Assembly (NCBI GenBank): GCA_004020645.1
Contig: SAQL01000007.1
Span: forward strand, 124,001-188,000
Reading direction: 5' to 3'
Source of the DNA: Mesorhizobium sp.
GTDB lineage: Bacteria > Pseudomonadota > Alphaproteobacteria > Rhizobiales > Rhizobiaceae
Length of the DNA: 64,000 nucleotides
The first letter of the stretch is position 1; the number at the start of each line of letters is the position of its first letter. The notes under the pieces were generated by a model. The model saw only the letters and a list, made by a program, of their open reading frames with translations. It made no database searches and had not been told where the DNA came from. The position numbers and the translations under genes were made by a program. Shown here in pieces: positions 41,995 through 53,299 of the stretch.

Positions 41995-43233
41995 TCAGGC
42001 TTCGGCGCGCGCCAATTTCTGCCCGGCAATGTAGGCGTCGACCTCGTCGGGATCGAATATCTGGCCATCGAAGAAACCATCGGGGCCGAGCACCAGACTG
42101 GCGCCGGCGGAGCCGACAGGTGTGGCAGACGCCAGCGCGCCCTCCACCTTAGAATTGGCGCCGGGAAGTGCGACGCCGAGCGGCTTCAGCGCCGACCGGT
42201 AAAGATCGGGGCGGTAGCAGTCACGGGCGATGGCCAGATTCTCCGGCGTGTGCGCCACATGTCCCCAGCGCACCATCTGCGTGTAGAACCACAGCGCATG
42301 GCTCTTCCAGGGAAAGTTGGCGGCCTTGTCAAAGGGCAGGAAGAAATCCTCGACCGTTCGTTCCGCGCCGCCACCTAGCGCAAGATGTCCGGTCAGGATC
42401 GGCATCTGCAGCGGCGGCGAAAGGCCGAGAAAGGAAGGCTGCGCCATCAGGGCGGCCAGTTCGCCGCGGTTTGCCGGATCCTGGCACCAGCGCGCGGCGT
42501 GATGGAGCGCGCGCAGCAGCGCCGAAAGCGCTTCCGGGTGCTTTTCGGCCCAGGCCTTGCGCACGCCGACGACTTTCTCGGGGCTGGTCTTCCAGATTGT
42601 GGCCTTGACCGTGGCGATATGGCCAGTGCCGGCGACGACCGAGGCGCTGTTCCACGGTTCGCCGGCGCAGTAGCCGTCGATCCTGCCGGCGGCGAGTGCG
42701 TCGGCCATGAACGGCGGCGGCACGATGACGATTTCTATTTCGCGCGACGGACCGATGCCGCAGGCGGCGAGCCAGTAGCGCAGTTCGTAATTGTGTCCGG
42801 AGTGCGGATGCACGACCGCAAAGCGCAGCGGGTCGCGACCGGCATTTGCCCGTTCACGGATCAGCGCTCCCAAGGCCTTGCCGGCCCGCGCCGGATTGAG
42901 ATCGGGCAAGGCGCCGTGCGCGGCCATGCCTGCCCAGAGCGTGTTCGAAACCGTTACGCAGTTGCCGCCCAGCCCCAGCGAGAACGGTACGATCGTGTCG
43001 GAGGCGAGTGGGGTGAGCCCGAGATTGCAGGCGATCGGCATCGGCCCCAGCATATGCGCCAGGTCGAAATGCCCGATCGCGATGCGGTCGCGGATGTTGG
43101 CCCAGGACGTTTCGCGGCTGAGGGTCAGGTCGACGCCTTCGCGCGCGGCAAAGCCGATCTCCTTCGCTGCGACAAGAACGGCGCTGTCGAAGAGCGGCAT
43201 GAAACCGGCATTGATCTGATGTTCGGCCGCCAT
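41995..43233 (-). CDS. nasS: NasS nitrate/nitrite sensor protein
   Basis: The 412-residue protein is an NrtA-like binding domain without a signal peptide, so it stays in the cytoplasm. NasS holds NasT in an inactive complex until nitrate or nitrite binds. Recognisable are FMPLFDSAVLVAAKE near the start and LRYWLAACGIGPSREIEIVI. The ATG at 43233 lies 2 bp after the nasT stop; the TTG at 43239 overlaps nasT. The nasT-nasS order is the usual one. Confidence 0.9.
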   Translation of the reverse strand: MAAEHQINAGFMPLFDSAVLVAAKEIGFAAREGVDLTLSRETSWANIRDRIAIGHFDLAHMLGPMPIACNLGLTPLASDTIVPFSLGLGGNCVTVSNTLWAGMAAHGALPDLNPARAGKALGALIRERANAGRDPLRFAVVHPHSGHNYELRYWLAACGIGPSREIEIVIVPPPFMADALAAGRIDGYCAGEPWNSASVVAGTGHIATVKATIWKTSPEKVVGVRKAWAEKHPEALSALLRALHHAARWCQDPANRGELAALMAQPSFLGLSPPLQMPILTGHLALGGGAERTVEDFFLPFDKAANFPWKSHALWFYTQMVRWGHVAHTPENLAIARDCYRPDLYRSALKPLGVALPGANSKVEGALASATPVGSAGASLVLGPDGFFDGQIFDPDEVDAYIAGQKLARAEA

Positions 43234-43235
43234 GC

Positions 43236-43835
43236 TCAACTCTCTCCGGGATCCAGAAGGCCTGCCGCCGTCACCAGGCTCTGCGCGATTTCGCTGATCT
43301 TGCGGTTCTGGTTCATGGCGGTCTTGCGCAAAAGCGTATAGGCGGCGTCCTCCGACAGGCCGCGCGACCTCATCAGGATGCCCTTGGCACGGTCGATGAC
43401 CTTGCGGTCCTCCAATTCACTGCGGGCTTCTTCCAGTTCGCGCGCCATCCGCGAGAACGCGTTGAAGCGGCTGATCGCCATGTCGAGGATCGGCTTGACG
43501 CGCTCCTGGCGCAGCCCGTCGACGACGTAGGCGGAGACCCCCGCTTCCACCGCAGCTTCGATCGAAGCCTGATCCGACCGGTCGACGAACATGGCGATCG
43601 GCCGTTTCACCACGCGCGAAAGCTGGAACATATTTTCAAGCATGTCGCGGTTGGGATTTTCGAGGTCGATGACGATTACGTCCGGTTCGATCTCGGCAAT
43701 GCGCCGCGCTATTCCAGCAACATCGTGAACGACCGTGACCTGCTCATGCCCGGCCTCCCGCAATCCCGCCTCGATGATGGAGGCGCGGATGTGGTTTTCG
43801 TCGATCACCAGCACAGTGAGGGATTTCCGGATCAT
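43236..43835 (-). CDS. nasT: NasT ANTAR-domain antiterminator
   Basis: The 199-residue protein has a receiver-like domain (LTVLVIDENHIRASI at the start, VIVIDLENPNRD near 60) and a C-terminal RNA-binding ANTAR domain (DRKVIDRAKGILMRSRGLSEDAAYTLLRKTA, about 145-175). When freed from NasS it should bind the hexaloop hairpins upstream of nrtA and narK and stop premature termination. I chose the ATG at 43835; the longer frame adds 11 cysteine-rich residues. The word TTGTGCAATGCGG at 43861-43873 in its promoter also occurs in the narK promoter. Confidence 0.93.
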   Translation of the reverse strand: MIRKSLTVLVIDENHIRASIIEAGLREAGHEQVTVVHDVAGIARRIAEIEPDVIVIDLENPNRDMLENMFQLSRVVKRPIAMFVDRSDQASIEAAVEAGVSAYVVDGLRQERVKPILDMAISRFNAFSRMARELEEARSELEDRKVIDRAKGILMRSRGLSEDAAYTLLRKTAMNQNRKISEIAQSLVTAAGLLDPGES

Positions 43836-44025
43836 GCCGCATTTTGCGCACGCCGCGTGATTGTGCAATGCGGCAAGATGAGAATTGACGCAGTCATCTC
43901 TTCGGGACGGTCACATGCTCGCGGAGCCGATCCGCCATTCATGGAGCTTCCTTTGCTTTCGTATCCACCGCGCTATCTTCAAATTACGAACCTTGTTTCG
44001 CTGGACAGAAGATTTGGAGATTTCC

Positions 44026-44346
44026 ATGGATCGGCGATCATTTTTGACAGGAATGTTTGGCATTGCCGGGGCAGCAGCCCTTGCAAGCACAGTTCGGCCT
44101 CTCAATGCAGTAGCCGGTATACCAGACGCCAGAAGCGGCATACTCGATGAACTCGATGCGCTGGATACGGAAGCCTTCGAGGATGAAGATACGCAAGCGG
44201 AGCCGGTCCGCCATCGGCGCTGGCACCGCAGGCGGCGGCGTCGGCGGCGCGCTTGGAGAAGGATCTGCCGTCGTTACTGGCGACGTGGCCGTCTGCGCAG
44301 ACGGTGCTTTCGCAGGCGTGTCTGGGTCTGGGCCTGGTATTATTAG
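44026..44346 (+). CDS. Small Tat-signal protein with an arginine-rich tail
   Basis: The 106-residue protein has an N-terminal DRRSFLTGMFGIAGAAALAS signal, an acidic middle (DELDALDTEAFEDEDTQAE), and a tail of about 45 residues that is more than half arginine with Trp and Tyr (HRRWHRRRRRRRRAWRRICR, then RRYWRRGRLRRR). GGAG lies before the ATG. I recall related rhizobial proteins labelled 'protamine-like', without a known function. The acidic-basic layout would suit binding to an anionic partner at the cell surface. Confidence 0.65.
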   Translation: MDRRSFLTGMFGIAGAAALASTVRPLNAVAGIPDARSGILDELDALDTEAFEDEDTQAEPVRHRRWHRRRRRRRRAWRRICRRYWRRGRLRRRCFRRRVWVWAWYY

Positions 44347-44360
44347 CAGTTAGTGTGCTG

Positions 44361-44384
44361 AAAACCCCGGTGGTTGCCGGGGTT
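44361..44384 (+). terminator. Terminator after the arginine-rich protein gene
   Basis: A perfect 9-bp stem AAACCCCGG-TGGTTG-CCGGGGTTT ends in TTTCGCTT, a short T run. Confidence 0.6.
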
Positions 44385-44545
44385 TCGCTTCAGGCGACCG
44401 CTAGGCATGCTGCGGCGGGCGTCACCACAAGGTGGCGACTAGCCGAAAGAATACTGCGAAATTACTTTCAGGGGGACCTAACCGGCTTGTAAGGCCTGCC
44501 GGTGACAGGCAGGCCAATATCAGACTGATTTTCCCGAGGGAAAAC

Positions 44546-44621
<76 letters not shown>

Positions 44622-44791
44622 ACTCCGGCAGTTAACCGGCGCCGTTACCGGCGAAGAGATCCGGCGCGGGTTGAGACCGCGCCGTTAGTGCAGCGGCTTC
44701 TAACCCCGCCTTCTGTCAATATCAAGCCTTCAAGAGCCGCTTTTTCTCAAGACGCCGCGAAAGTCGGCAGGCGCTTGCGCCACAGGCCGGA

Positions 44792-45181
44792 TCAGACTTC
44801 GTCGTCGTCGTCGCCGACGCCGATCATGTCGGCGACATCGTCGTCTTCTTCTTCTTCGTCGGCGAGGAAAGTATCGTCGTCGTCATCGCCGAGGTCCACA
44901 TCGTCATCGTCATCGCCGAGATCGGGAAGATCGTCGGGTTTCGCATCCTCGTCCGCCTCTTCGAGCGAGACGACTTCGACGCCCTCTTCCTCCTCGGCGT
45001 CCACTTCCTTCTCGGCAACTTCCTCTTCCTCCTCGAGGGCGGTGATCTTGCCTTCCTCGAAATAGGAACGTGGATAGCTCTTGCCGGTATAGGGCGAGAC
45101 GATCGGATCTTTGTTCAGGTCGTAGAATTTTTGACCCGTTTCGGGGTCGATGCGTTTGGTGCCAAGTTCGGGTTTTGCCAC
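44792..45181 (-). CDS. FYDLN-domain acidic protein (TIGR02300 type)
   Basis: The 129-residue protein starts with the conserved region AKPELGTKR, GQKFYDLNKDP and SPYTGKSYP, then becomes a very acidic tail (runs of Asp/Glu from about residue 45 to the end). It is conserved in alphaproteobacteria with no known function. The GTG at 45181 puts the start right at the conserved AKPELGTKR; an ATG at 45214 is possible. The tail is encoded by near-repetitive GAC/GAA/GAG codons. Confidence 0.85.
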   Translation of the reverse strand: MAKPELGTKRIDPETGQKFYDLNKDPIVSPYTGKSYPRSYFEEGKITALEEEEEVAEKEVDAEEEEGVEVVSLEEADEDAKPDDLPDLGDDDDDVDLGDDDDDTFLADEEEEDDDVADMIGVGDDDDEV

Positions 45182-45313
45182 AGCAAGCCTCGTCGATGAA
45201 AGTTTGGTCCCCATAACCACAGTTTGCGGCGCTGTCAAAGCCTAAAGCCAGCCTCATAAATCGCCGCGTTGAGCGACCTCTTGCAAGGGGATGACCATTT
45301 CCGTCCGCCGTGA

Positions 45314-46734
<1,421 letters not shown>

Positions 46735-46735
<1 letters not shown>

Positions 46736-47061
46736 TGCTGCGAGACTGGCCAGTGTTAGCAGGCTGTCTTGCGGCCGCGTCGGTTCCTTATCTGATCGAA
46801 CGCGTCGTTTTCAAAAAGCGTGTCGGCATTTTTGCTGTTCTTTTTTGGCTTTTGGCCCTGCAATTTTTGACCATGTACCTATTCGCCTATGCAGGCGAGT
46901 TTCTAGAAAATAACGACTGGGTCTTTCTTGCAGGACTTTTCAAAGCGTTTGGAGCAACGGCCTTTATGACAATCGGGGTAATACCTCTCATTGCGTTGCC
47001 ATTATCGGTTTTGATCGCCTTGGTGGTACTGGCGTTCCGTCTGTTTAGGCAAGCCAGATGA
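46735..47061 (+). CDS. Small membrane protein between aroA and cmk
   Basis: The 108-residue protein has three hydrophobic segments (about 30-50, 63-82 and 83-103) and a basic C-terminus (FRLFRQAR). The ATG at 46735 overlaps the aroA stop (TGATG) and its stop overlaps the cmk ATG (ATGA). Codon use is more AT-rich than in aroA and cmk, so it may have been inserted later. The family is not recognised. Confidence 0.75.
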
Positions 47062-47708
47062 GTCCAACCTTCACCATCGCCATCGACGGACCCGCCGGCG
47101 CCGGCAAGGGGACCCTCGCCCGGCGGCTGGCCGACCACTATCGGCTGAACCTGCTCGACACCGGCCTCACCTATCGCGCGGTGGCCCATGCGCTGCTTCG
47201 GCTCGGCCTGCCGCTCGACAATGTCTCGGCCGCCGAGACCGCTGCCCGGCAGGTCGACCTAGCCAAGCTCGACCGGTCGGTGCTGTCGGCGCATGCGGTC
47301 GGCGAGGCGGCTTCGAAAGTTGCTGTGTTCCCGTCGGTGCGGCGCATATTGGTCGAAAAGCAGCGCGAATTCGCCAAGGCGCCGCCGGGCGCCGTGCTCG
47401 ACGGCCGCGACATAGGCACCGTCGTCTGCCCCGACGCCGACATAAAACTCTATGTGACGGCGAGCGCAGAGGTGCGGGCACAACGCAGGCTGGCCGAGAT
47501 CGAGAGCATCGGCGGCACCGCCAATTTCAACGAAATCCTGGCCGATATCCTGCGCCGCGACGAGCGCGACATGGGCCGCGCCGACTCGCCGCTGAAGCCT
47601 GCCGCCGACGCGCACTTGCTCGACACGTCGGAAATGGCTATAGAAGCCGCGTTCCTGGCGGCCAAGGCGATCATCGACGACGTTCTGGCCAAGAGAAACA
47701 AAGCCTGA
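47058..47708 (+). CDS. cmk: (d)CMP kinase
   Basis: The 216-residue kinase phosphorylates CMP and dCMP with ATP. The P-loop is [11 protein letters not shown] at 9-19, with [11 protein letters not shown] for the monophosphate site and [15 protein letters not shown] near 115. The aroA-cmk-rpsA order is common in bacteria. Confidence 0.96.
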   Translation: MSPTFTIAIDGPAGAGKGTLARRLADHYRLNLLDTGLTYRAVAHALLRLGLPLDNVSAAETAARQVDLAKLDRSVLSAHAVGEAASKVAVFPSVRRILVEKQREFAKAPPGAVLDGRDIGTVVCPDADIKLYVTASAEVRAQRRLAEIESIGGTANFNEILADILRRDERDMGRADSPLKPAADAHLLDTSEMAIEAAFLAAKAIIDDVLAKRNKA

Positions 47709-47912
47709 GCCGGGTTTTCCTCCGTTGCCGATTGCCGGCGGCGAAAAAATACCCATATCGGGCACGAACCAGCCTGCCAGCATTTTTCATGCGCCGGAAT
47801 TGCCGCTTAGGCGGCCAAGGGCTTTTTTGAAGCCCGGAACGCCGGCAGGCCAACGCAACGCTAACCCACGGCGCCCGCCCCGCTTGAGATGCGGGGCATT
47901 CCAGGAGAAACT

Positions 47913-49610
47913 ATGTCAGTTGCAAATCCCACTCGCGATGATTTCGCGAGCCTGCTCGAAGAATCTTTTTCCGCCGGTCATTCCGGCGAAGGCCAAGTCG
48001 TCAAGGGCACGATCACCGCGATCGAAAAGGACATGGCTATCATCGACGTCGGCCTCAAGGTCGAAGGCCGCGTGCCGCTGAAGGAATTCGGCGTCAAGGG
48101 CAAGGAGTCGACGCTCAAGGTGGGCGACACGGTCGAAGTCTATGTCGAGCGCATCGAGAACGCGCTTGGCGAAGCAATGCTTTCCCGTGAAAAGGCCCGC
48201 CGCGAAGAGAGCTGGGTCCGTCTCGAAGAGAAGTTCACCAAGGGCGAGCGCGTCGAAGGCGTCATCTTCAACCAGGTCAAGGGCGGCTTCACCGTCGATC
48301 TCGACGGCGCCGTGGCCTTCCTGCCGCGCAGCCAGGTCGACATCCGCCCGATCCGCGACGTCTCGCCGCTGATGCACAATCCGCAGCCTTTCGAGATCCT
48401 CAAGATGGATCGCCGCCGCGGCAACATCGTGGTGTCGCGCCGCACCGTGCTCGAGGAAAGCCGCGCCGAACAGCGTTCGGAAATCGTGCAGAACCTCGAA
48501 GAAGGCCAGGTGGTCGAAGGCGTCGTCAAGAACATCACCGACTATGGTGCGTTCGTCGACCTCGGCGGCATCGACGGCCTGCTGCATGTCACCGACATGG
48601 CATGGCGCCGCGTCAACCATCCGACCGAAATTCTCAACATCGGCCAGACGGTCAAGGTGCAGATCATCCGCATCAACCAGGAAACCCACCGCATCTCGCT
48701 CGGCATGAAGCAGCTCGAGAGCGATCCGTGGTCCGAGATCGGAACGAAATTCCCGATCGGCAAAAAGATCAAGGGCACCGTCACCAACATCACCGACTAC
48801 GGCGCGTTCGTCGAGCTGGAGCCGGGCATCGAGGGCCTCATCCACGTTTCGGAAATGTCGTGGACGAAGAAGAACGTGCATCCCGGCAAGATCCTGTCGA
48901 CGACGCAGGAAGTCGACGTGGTGGTGCTCGAGGTCGATCCGGCCAAGCGCCGCATTTCGCTCGGCCTCAAGCAGACGCTTGAGAACCCGTGGCAGGCTTT
49001 CGCCAGCAGCCATCCAGTCGGCAGCCAGGTCGAGGGCGAGGTCAAGAACAAGACCGAGTTCGGCCTGTTCATCGGCCTCGAAGGCGACGTCGACGGCATG
49101 GTCCATCTTTCCGACCTCGACTGGACCCGTCCGGGCGAGCAGGTGATCGAGGAGTACAATCGCGGCGACATGGTCAAGGCGCAGGTGCTCGACGTCGACA
49201 TCGACAAGGAGCGCATCTCGCTCGGCATCAAGCAGCTGGCCAAGGATACGGCCGGCGAGGCGGCGACTTCAGGCGAACTGCGCAAGAACGCCGTCGTCAC
49301 CTGCGAGGTTACCGGCGTCAAGGATGGCGGTCTGGAAGTGCGGCTGGTCGACAGCGGCATCGAGACCTTCATCAAGCGCTCCGATCTCAGCCGTGACCGC
49401 GACGAACAGCGCCCCGAGCGCTTCACGGTCGGCCAGAAGGTCGACGCCCGCGTCATCGCCTTCGACAAGAAGACCCGCAAGCTGCAGGTCTCGATCAAGG
49501 CGCTGGAAATTGCCGAGGAGAAGGAAGCGGTTGCCCAGTACGGCTCGACCGACTCCGGCGCTTCGCTGGGCGACATCCTGGGTGCCGCGCTGAAGAAGCA
49601 GGGCAGCTAA
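47913..49610 (+). CDS. rpsA: 30S ribosomal protein S1
   Basis: The 565-residue RNA-binding protein has six S1 repeats; repeats 3 and 4 show the typical [20 protein letters not shown] and [25 protein letters not shown] lies 6 bp before the ATG at 47913; the earlier in-frame ATG at 47889 has no ribosome binding site. It helps the 30S subunit bind mRNA and may repress its own translation, though no element for this is seen here. Confidence 0.97.
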   Translation: MSVANPTRDDFASLLEESFSAGHSGEGQVVKGTITAIEKDMAIIDVGLKVEGRVPLKEFGVKGKESTLKVGDTVEVYVERIENALGEAMLSREKARREESWVRLEEKFTKGERVEGVIFNQVKGGFTVDLDGAVAFLPRSQVDIRPIRDVSPLMHNPQPFEILKMDRRRGNIVVSRRTVLEESRAEQRSEIVQNLEEGQVVEGVVKNITDYGAFVDLGGIDGLLHVTDMAWRRVNHPTEILNIGQTVKVQIIRINQETHRISLGMKQLESDPWSEIGTKFPIGKKIKGTVTNITDYGAFVELEPGIEGLIHVSEMSWTKKNVHPGKILSTTQEVDVVVLEVDPAKRRISLGLKQTLENPWQAFASSHPVGSQVEGEVKNKTEFGLFIGLEGDVDGMVHLSDLDWTRPGEQVIEEYNRGDMVKAQVLDVDIDKERISLGIKQLAKDTAGEAATSGELRKNAVVTCEVTGVKDGGLEVRLVDSGIETFIKRSDLSRDRDEQRPERFTVGQKVDARVIAFDKKTRKLQVSIKALEIAEEKEAVAQYGSTDSGASLGDILGAALKKQGS

Positions 49611-49648
49611 ATCTACAACGCCACGCCTCGCGCGCGGCCTGTAAACAA

Positions 49649-49679
49649 ACCCCGTCGGAGCGATCCGGCGGGGTTTTTG
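49649..49679 (+). terminator. Intrinsic terminator of rpsA
   Basis: ACCCCGTCGG-AGCGAT-CCGGCGGGGT forms a 10-bp stem with one G-T pair, followed by TTTTTGTTTTG. It begins 39 bp after the rpsA stop. Confidence 0.88.
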
Positions 49680-49785
49680 TTTTGACCGTGGTCATAGTCA
49701 TAGGGTTCGGACCCAAAAACCTGTCCTCGGGCCTGACCCATGAGTGGGAACCGATTGTGGGTCCGCTGTAAAACAAAGAGATGGA

Positions 49786-50493
49786 TCAGGCCCTGCCGTA
49801 AAGCGGCACCAGCGTGCCGCTCATCGCCAGATTGGCCGGCGAAGCGAGGTAGGCAATGGCCTCCGCGGCCGCTTCGAGGCTAACCCATTTGCCGAAATCG
49901 GCGGCCGGCATGTCAGCCCGGGTGGCCGGCGTGTCGAGGGTCGAAGGCGCGACCGCGTTGACCAGAATGCCTTTGCCCTTGAGTTCTTCCGCCATCGCCA
50001 CCGTCATTGCCGCGACCGCCGCCTTGCTGGCGGCATAGGCGACCATGCCGGAACCGCGCCGCAGGTCGAGCCCGGCGCGCGCCGAGACATTGACGATGCG
50101 GCCCGACACGGAAGATTCCAGCATCGAGCGGATCGCCGCGCGGCAGCACAGGAAGGTGGTGAGGGCGTTGGTGTCCATCATTTCGGCAAACGACGCGGGC
50201 TCGATCTTCTCGACCGGCGCCGCGGTGAAGCCGCCGGCCAGATGGATGGATGCCCACAAATCCGTAACACTGGCGTAGAACGCATCGACCTTGGCGGGGT
50301 CGGCGAGATCGACATTGTGCGCCAGCCTGACGCGCTCATGTGCCGGGAAGGGAAAATGCGCGGGCGCGGCGGCATGGGCATTGGGCACATGGCAGATCGC
50401 GCCCTGCTCCAGCAGTTTGCCGACAACCGCGCCACCGAGCGCCCCGGTGCCGCCGGTCACCACAACATGCCTGCCGTCCAGTGTATCCGTCAT
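49786..50493 (-). CDS. Short-chain dehydrogenase/reductase
   Basis: The 235-residue SDR has VVVTGGTGALGGA at about 10-22 and catalytic YAASK near 148, with the serine region NVSARAG. It lies 166 bp downstream of the ThDP decarboxylase gene on the same strand and may share its operon. A role in turning over the aldehyde made by that enzyme is possible but not shown. The substrate is unknown. Confidence 0.85.
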   Translation of the reverse strand: MTDTLDGRHVVVTGGTGALGGAVVGKLLEQGAICHVPNAHAAAPAHFPFPAHERVRLAHNVDLADPAKVDAFYASVTDLWASIHLAGGFTAAPVEKIEPASFAEMMDTNALTTFLCCRAAIRSMLESSVSGRIVNVSARAGLDLRRGSGMVAYAASKAAVAAMTVAMAEELKGKGILVNAVAPSTLDTPATRADMPAADFGKWVSLEAAAEAIAYLASPANLAMSGTLVPLYGRA

Positions 50494-50658
50494 CTTCGAC
50501 CGCTCCAGTCACTCATATGCCGCTGCTCGCCGCCGCCGAAGGTCGCGCCTTTCGCGCGATCACTCAACCGAAATCTCGATAAGGCGGCGTCGTTTGCGCC
50601 GTCAAGCCGGCGGCCATCAGTCGAGGATCGCATCCCCAAGCAGACGCTGGCACAGCAC

Positions 50659-52239
50659 TCAATCGACAGTGATCTCGATGACATACGGCAGCCCGGTCGC
50701 CCGCGCGCGCTTGAGTGTGTCTGCCAGATGACTGATGCCGGCGAGCCGCTCGGCGGCAATGCCATAGGCCTCGGCCAGCTTGCAGAAATCAGGCGGCGCC
50801 GGCGATACGCCGACCGGTTCGACGCCGACATCGAGCATCGAGGTTTCGATTTCGCGATAGCCGCGATTGTTCCAGACAACGAAGATCACCGGCGCCGCAG
50901 CATCGAGCGCAGCGCCCAGTTCCGGCAGCGTGAACTGGAAACCTCCGTCGCCGGTGAGACAAACGACCGGTGCATCAGGCACGGCAAGGGCCGCACCGAT
51001 CGCCGCGGGCGGACCATAGCCCAGCGCACCGAAGCCGGTGGCGGCGTTGAACCAGCCGCCCGGTCGGTCGTGATCGTAATAGAGGTTGGCGGCATAGACC
51101 GGCTGGGTCGAATCGCCGACGATGATCGAGCCCGGCAACGCATCGCGAATCGCCTCGACGGCGCGTGTTTGCGCCCGGAGGCCTGGGCTGATTTCGGCGA
51201 AGGCCGCTTGCCTTGTTGCAGCGGCGCGAGCCGGACCTTCGTCCGATGGCGGCTGGCCCTTGCCGATTTCGGCAAGCAGCGCCCCGAGTGCTACGCCGCA
51301 ATCGGCCTGGATCGAAATCCGGGCCGGCCGGCGGGCAAGCTGGTCGGCGCCGATGTCGATGCGGATCAGATTGGTCGGCAGGACAAAGCCGCCGTCGCTA
51401 TACCCATCATAGTCGGTCGGGCCGAATTCGGTGCCGGCGGCAATGACCAGATCGGCCTCGGCCATCAGCGTACGTACCGCCTTCAGACTGGGGCTCGCCG
51501 GCACGCCAAGCGGATGGCGATGCACCAGGCCGCGGGCATTGGCCGTCTGGACAACCGGCGCTCCCAGCCTTTCGGCAAGGCGCTGCAGTGGCGCTTCGGC
51601 TCTCTTGGCGCCGCCGCCGGCAAGGATCACCGGGCGGCGGGCAGCCGCGCAAAGCCTTGCCGCCTTGGCTATCGCCGCCGCATCCGGTTCGGGCGGCGCG
51701 ACATTGGTCAGCAAAGCCGCGATGCTGCCGGCCGGCTTGGCCATGACGTCGGTCGGGATCTCGATATGGACCGGTCCGGGGCGCGATGACGAAAACAGGG
51801 CGAAGGCGCGGGCAAGAACGCCCGGTAGTTCGTCGGCGTCGGTGACACGGTGCGAGAACAGCGCGACCTTCTCCATCATGCCGCGCTGGTCGGGCAGTTC
51901 GTGCAGGTGGCCAAGGCCCTTGCCCAGCGTCGGCGTGGCGTTGACGCCCGAGATCACCAGCATCGGAACCGAATCGCCACGGGCCTGGCCCATGGCGGTG
52001 ATGGTGTTGGTCAGTCCCGGTCCGGTGATCACGAAGGCGACGCCAGGCTTGCCGCTGGCGCGCGCATAACCGTCGGCCATGAAGCCGGCGCCCTGCTCAT
52101 GACGCGGGGTGACGTGGCGGATTTTCGAGCGCGCCAGCCCGCGATAGAGTTCGACCGTATGCACACCCGGAATGCCGAAGACCGTGTCGACGTCATGGGC
52201 TTCGAGCAAAGTGATGAGCGCTTCGCCGACTGTCGTCAT
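50659..52239 (-). CDS. ThDP-dependent enzyme, AruI-like (2-ketoarginine decarboxylase type)
   Basis: The 526-residue protein belongs to the acetolactate synthase/pyruvate decarboxylase superfamily. The catalytic glutamate lies in PRHEQGAGFMADGYAR near 47-62, and the ThDP motif is LTGDGGFQF...NNRGY near 440. The N-terminal FGIPGVHTVELYRGL resembles, as I recall it, 5-guanidino-2-oxopentanoate decarboxylase (AruI) of the arginine transaminase pathway more than true acetolactate synthase. It overlaps the arginine-deiminase-family gene by 4 bp (ATGA). An acetolactate synthase-like role stays possible. Confidence 0.75.
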   Translation of the reverse strand: MTTVGEALITLLEAHDVDTVFGIPGVHTVELYRGLARSKIRHVTPRHEQGAGFMADGYARASGKPGVAFVITGPGLTNTITAMGQARGDSVPMLVISGVNATPTLGKGLGHLHELPDQRGMMEKVALFSHRVTDADELPGVLARAFALFSSSRPGPVHIEIPTDVMAKPAGSIAALLTNVAPPEPDAAAIAKAARLCAAARRPVILAGGGAKRAEAPLQRLAERLGAPVVQTANARGLVHRHPLGVPASPSLKAVRTLMAEADLVIAAGTEFGPTDYDGYSDGGFVLPTNLIRIDIGADQLARRPARISIQADCGVALGALLAEIGKGQPPSDEGPARAAATRQAAFAEISPGLRAQTRAVEAIRDALPGSIIVGDSTQPVYAANLYYDHDRPGGWFNAATGFGALGYGPPAAIGAALAVPDAPVVCLTGDGGFQFTLPELGAALDAAAPVIFVVWNNRGYREIETSMLDVGVEPVGVSPAPPDFCKLAEAYGIAAERLAGISHLADTLKRARATGLPYVIEITVD

Positions 52240-53129
52240 TGTCTGAGCACCGGACGTGTGAGGCAAGTCGGTCCGCCCTCGCAGGCAATGCACAGCGCGT
52301 CCGCCTCGAAGGTTGAAACCCTGCAGCCGGCGGCCGCCATGGCCGCCGCCGTCTTCGGGAAGCCGGCAACTGCGATCACCTCGCGCGGCGCAGTCGGCAG
52401 CACATTGAGACTGAGGCCGTTGGAGGCGAAGAACTCCTCGGCGTCGCCCTCGACCAGGCGAATGCCTCGCGCCCGCAGCATCTGGTAGAAGGCAGCCGGT
52501 AAAAGCGGTGCATAGACCAGCGCCAGATCGTCGGCGAGCGGACTGATCACCGACATCAGATGCAGGCAAGCCTCCTCGCCATGCCAGAGGGGCAGGTCGT
52601 AGCCATAGACCTGGATACCCCTGGGGGTGAGCAGGTTGGCGAGTTGCTGAATGCCGTCCTGGTTGGTGCGCACGCCGCGGCCGACGGCCAAAGTCCGTGA
52701 ATCCACCCAGACGCAATCGCCGCCCTCGACCTGTCCGGGATGATCGATGCGGCCGAGGATAGGCACGCCCATGCGCCTGTAGGCCGCCTCGTGCAGGCCG
52801 GGCTCGGCCCGGCGCAGCGCCTTGCCCATGGCAAGGATGATGGCGCCGTGGTCAGTCATCAACGAAGGATCGTGCGTGAAGACGGAATCGGCAAGCCCGT
52901 CATCGGCGTCGGTCAGCCATTCGATCTCGGCGCCGGATGCCAGAACCAGCGTCGTCAGCGCCTCATACTGGGCAGCGGCCTTTTGCGGATCGAAGCCCGG
53001 GCCATAGTGCCATTCCGATGCTCTGGCGCGGGGCATGGCGCTTGCGGCGGACCGCATCAGCACGCGCTGCAGGGGCCCTGCCATGGACTGCGACCCGTAT
53101 GCTTTACCCACCAAGTGCTCCTGAAACAT
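52236..53129 (-). CDS. Arginine deiminase/DDAH superfamily amidinohydrolase
   Basis: The 297-residue protein has the guanidino-modifying fold. It shows FTHDPSLMTDHGAII near 80-95, VEGGDCVWVD near 137, the catalytic histidine in CLHLMSV near 192 and the catalytic cysteine in GGPTCLTRP near the C-terminus. Substrates in the family are arginine, methylarginines or related guanidines. I chose the ATG at 53129, because the longer frame has no family likeness in its first 56 residues. Coupled to the AruI-like gene and divergent from an amino acid transporter, it points to breakdown of a guanidino compound. Confidence 0.78.
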   Translation of the reverse strand: MFQEHLVGKAYGSQSMAGPLQRVLMRSAASAMPRARASEWHYGPGFDPQKAAAQYEALTTLVLASGAEIEWLTDADDGLADSVFTHDPSLMTDHGAIILAMGKALRRAEPGLHEAAYRRMGVPILGRIDHPGQVEGGDCVWVDSRTLAVGRGVRTNQDGIQQLANLLTPRGIQVYGYDLPLWHGEEACLHLMSVISPLADDLALVYAPLLPAAFYQMLRARGIRLVEGDAEEFFASNGLSLNVLPTAPREVIAVAGFPKTAAAMAAAGCRVSTFEADALCIACEGGPTCLTRPVLRQ

Positions 53130-53299
53130 CCCATCCAGCCAATAGCCACTCAGCGAGCCGCGATCAATGGTCCAAAAAGCATGGTTGACGGAGGCAAGCG
53201 GAACGGTCCATCTTGAGAATGAGAAGTCTGTCCAGTGATGGTAATGGGTAAAAAATTCCAGCAGCGACGGGTCCAGCCGCTTCGTGAGGCACCCCAAAG

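Noticed and set aside
44147..44353. Alternative frame over the arginine-rich gene giving a Gly/Ala/Val-rich peptide
   Set aside because: The frame from 44026 has a ribosome binding site and Tat signal. The other frame starts inside it without either, although a frameshift between the two cannot be excluded.
49744..51789. A 681-codon plus-strand open frame opposite the SDR and ThDP enzyme genes
   Set aside because: It is antisense to two well-supported genes. Its translation has shadow composition (rich in R, G, D, H) and no family motif.
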